Source: Bacillota bacterium (lineage in GTDB: Bacteria > Bacillota > UBA5301 > Bu52). Taken from it: a DNA stretch of 64,000 nucleotides. Numbering within the stretch: position 1 is the first letter of the stretch; the number at the start of each line of letters is the position of its first letter. A program made the translations under genes and the position numbers. Below are positions 63,863 to 64,000 of this stretch, one piece after another. The stretch covers positions 17,405 through 81,404 of the forward strand of contig JADBKO010000006.1 in the NCBI GenBank assembly GCA_014896355.1. Reading direction: 5' to 3'. Under the pieces are notes generated by a model that did no database searches, was not told the origin of the DNA, and was given only the letters and a program-made list of their open reading frames with translations.

Positions 63863-64000
63863 TCACTTTTCGTTCCGAGTCAACCTACGAAGCCTGTATT
63901 GCAGGGTTTGGCGTGGCACGCCCAAGAGTCTGGCGGCGCGGGACAGATTGCCGCCCGCCTTCCGCAGGGCGCATTGGATATAGGCCCGTTCCACCGCTGC
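63863..64000 (-). CDS. sigma-54-dependent activator, C-terminal Fis-type HTH (5' part outside window)
   Basis: Only the last 45 codons are present. The product (VERAYIQCALRKAGGNLSRA, then ARLLGVPRQTLQYRLRRL, ending NEK) is the Fis-type helix-turn-helix that ends bacterial enhancer-binding proteins. It is on the same strand as, and directly upstream of, the lysine operon whose promoter is of sigma-54 type, so it is almost certainly its activator. The AAA+ and sensor domains lie beyond base 64000, so the signal sensed cannot be read here. Confidence 0.88.
   Translation of the reverse strand, partial: AAVERAYIQCALRKAGGNLSRAARLLGVPRQTLQYRLRRLTRNEK

Noticed and set aside
1..64000. Prophage, transposon, integrase, toxin-antitoxin or defence genes
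   Set aside because: No transposase, integrase, phage structural, nuclease-defence or toxin motif was found in any plausible frame; the accessory parts look metabolic or surface-related.
1..64000. tRNA, rRNA or other standard structured RNA genes
   Set aside because: No tRNA-like T-loop/anticodon arrangement or rRNA segment was recognised by eye. A covariance scan could still find a small RNA.

Overview
The window is GC-rich and uses many GTG and TTG starts with strong GGAGG-type ribosome binding sites. Its gene order is of Bacillota type: uvrB-uvrA-uvrC, ftsE-ftsX followed by a coiled-coil M23 peptidase and a C-terminal processing protease, a transketolase split into two genes, csaB, and hpf/secA/prfB with the prfB programmed frameshift. 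Several things do not fit a single-membrane cell. There are two predicted outer-membrane beta-barrel proteins that end in Phe, a PorV/PorQ-like protein, a giant secreted protease with a sorting-domain-like C-terminus, and an ABC solute-binding protein with a cleavable signal but no lipobox Cys. I infer a diderm, Limnochordia-like member of the Bacillota. That placement is inference; no rRNA or other marker is present.

Layout, nearly all on the minus strand. 1-7127: excision repair, uvrC (cut by the left edge), uvrA, uvrB. 7213-12795: ftsEX, an EnvC/CwlO-type M23 peptidase, CtpA and a divergent polysaccharide deacetylase (cell-wall hydrolysis at division). 13067-14997: transketolase in two overlapping genes. 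15059-21425: YitT, a CsaB-WecG/TagA fusion, a DUF5693-type membrane protein and a DUF2993-type protein (cell-surface polymer assembly). 21563-23995 (plus strand): a secreted GH13 amylase. 24175-24351: a zinc-ribbon protein. 24453-28595: an amino-sugar type operon (GntR regulator, PfkB kinase, GH57-like protein, AgaS-like SIS isomerase) that ends in a 19-codon stump of a class II aldolase. 28806-45106: a three-gene surface locus, namely a 3480-residue S8 peptidase, a PorV-like barrel and a 1548-residue SprA-like barrel with an inserted propeller. 45784-51552: prfB, secA, a nucleotidyltransferase-like gene and hpf. secA is interrupted by a roughly 370-base scrambled stretch that looks like a sequencing or assembly fault. 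51752-54151: a polar amino-acid ABC transporter. 54545-55783 (plus strand): an unknown membrane protein with an SH3-like region. 55654-64000: a lysine fermentation operon (kdd, kamA, a KamB-like P-loop protein, a fused kamD-kamE, kal, kce) behind a sigma-54 promoter, with the C-terminus of a Fis-type sigma-54 activator at the right edge.

The most interesting region is 28806-45106. The barrel protein carries sequence patterns that I associate with SprA/Sov, the outer-membrane channel of the Bacteroidota type IX secretion system. It lies beside a PorV-like protein, the known partner of SprA, and a huge protease with a C-terminal domain like those of type IX cargo. If homology searches hold this up, it would be a compact type-IX-like export unit in a Bacillota lineage. 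The lysine operon, with its fused aminomutase and sigma-54 control, and the CsaB-WecG fusion are the next most notable items. I saw no tRNA, rRNA, CRISPR array or transposase.
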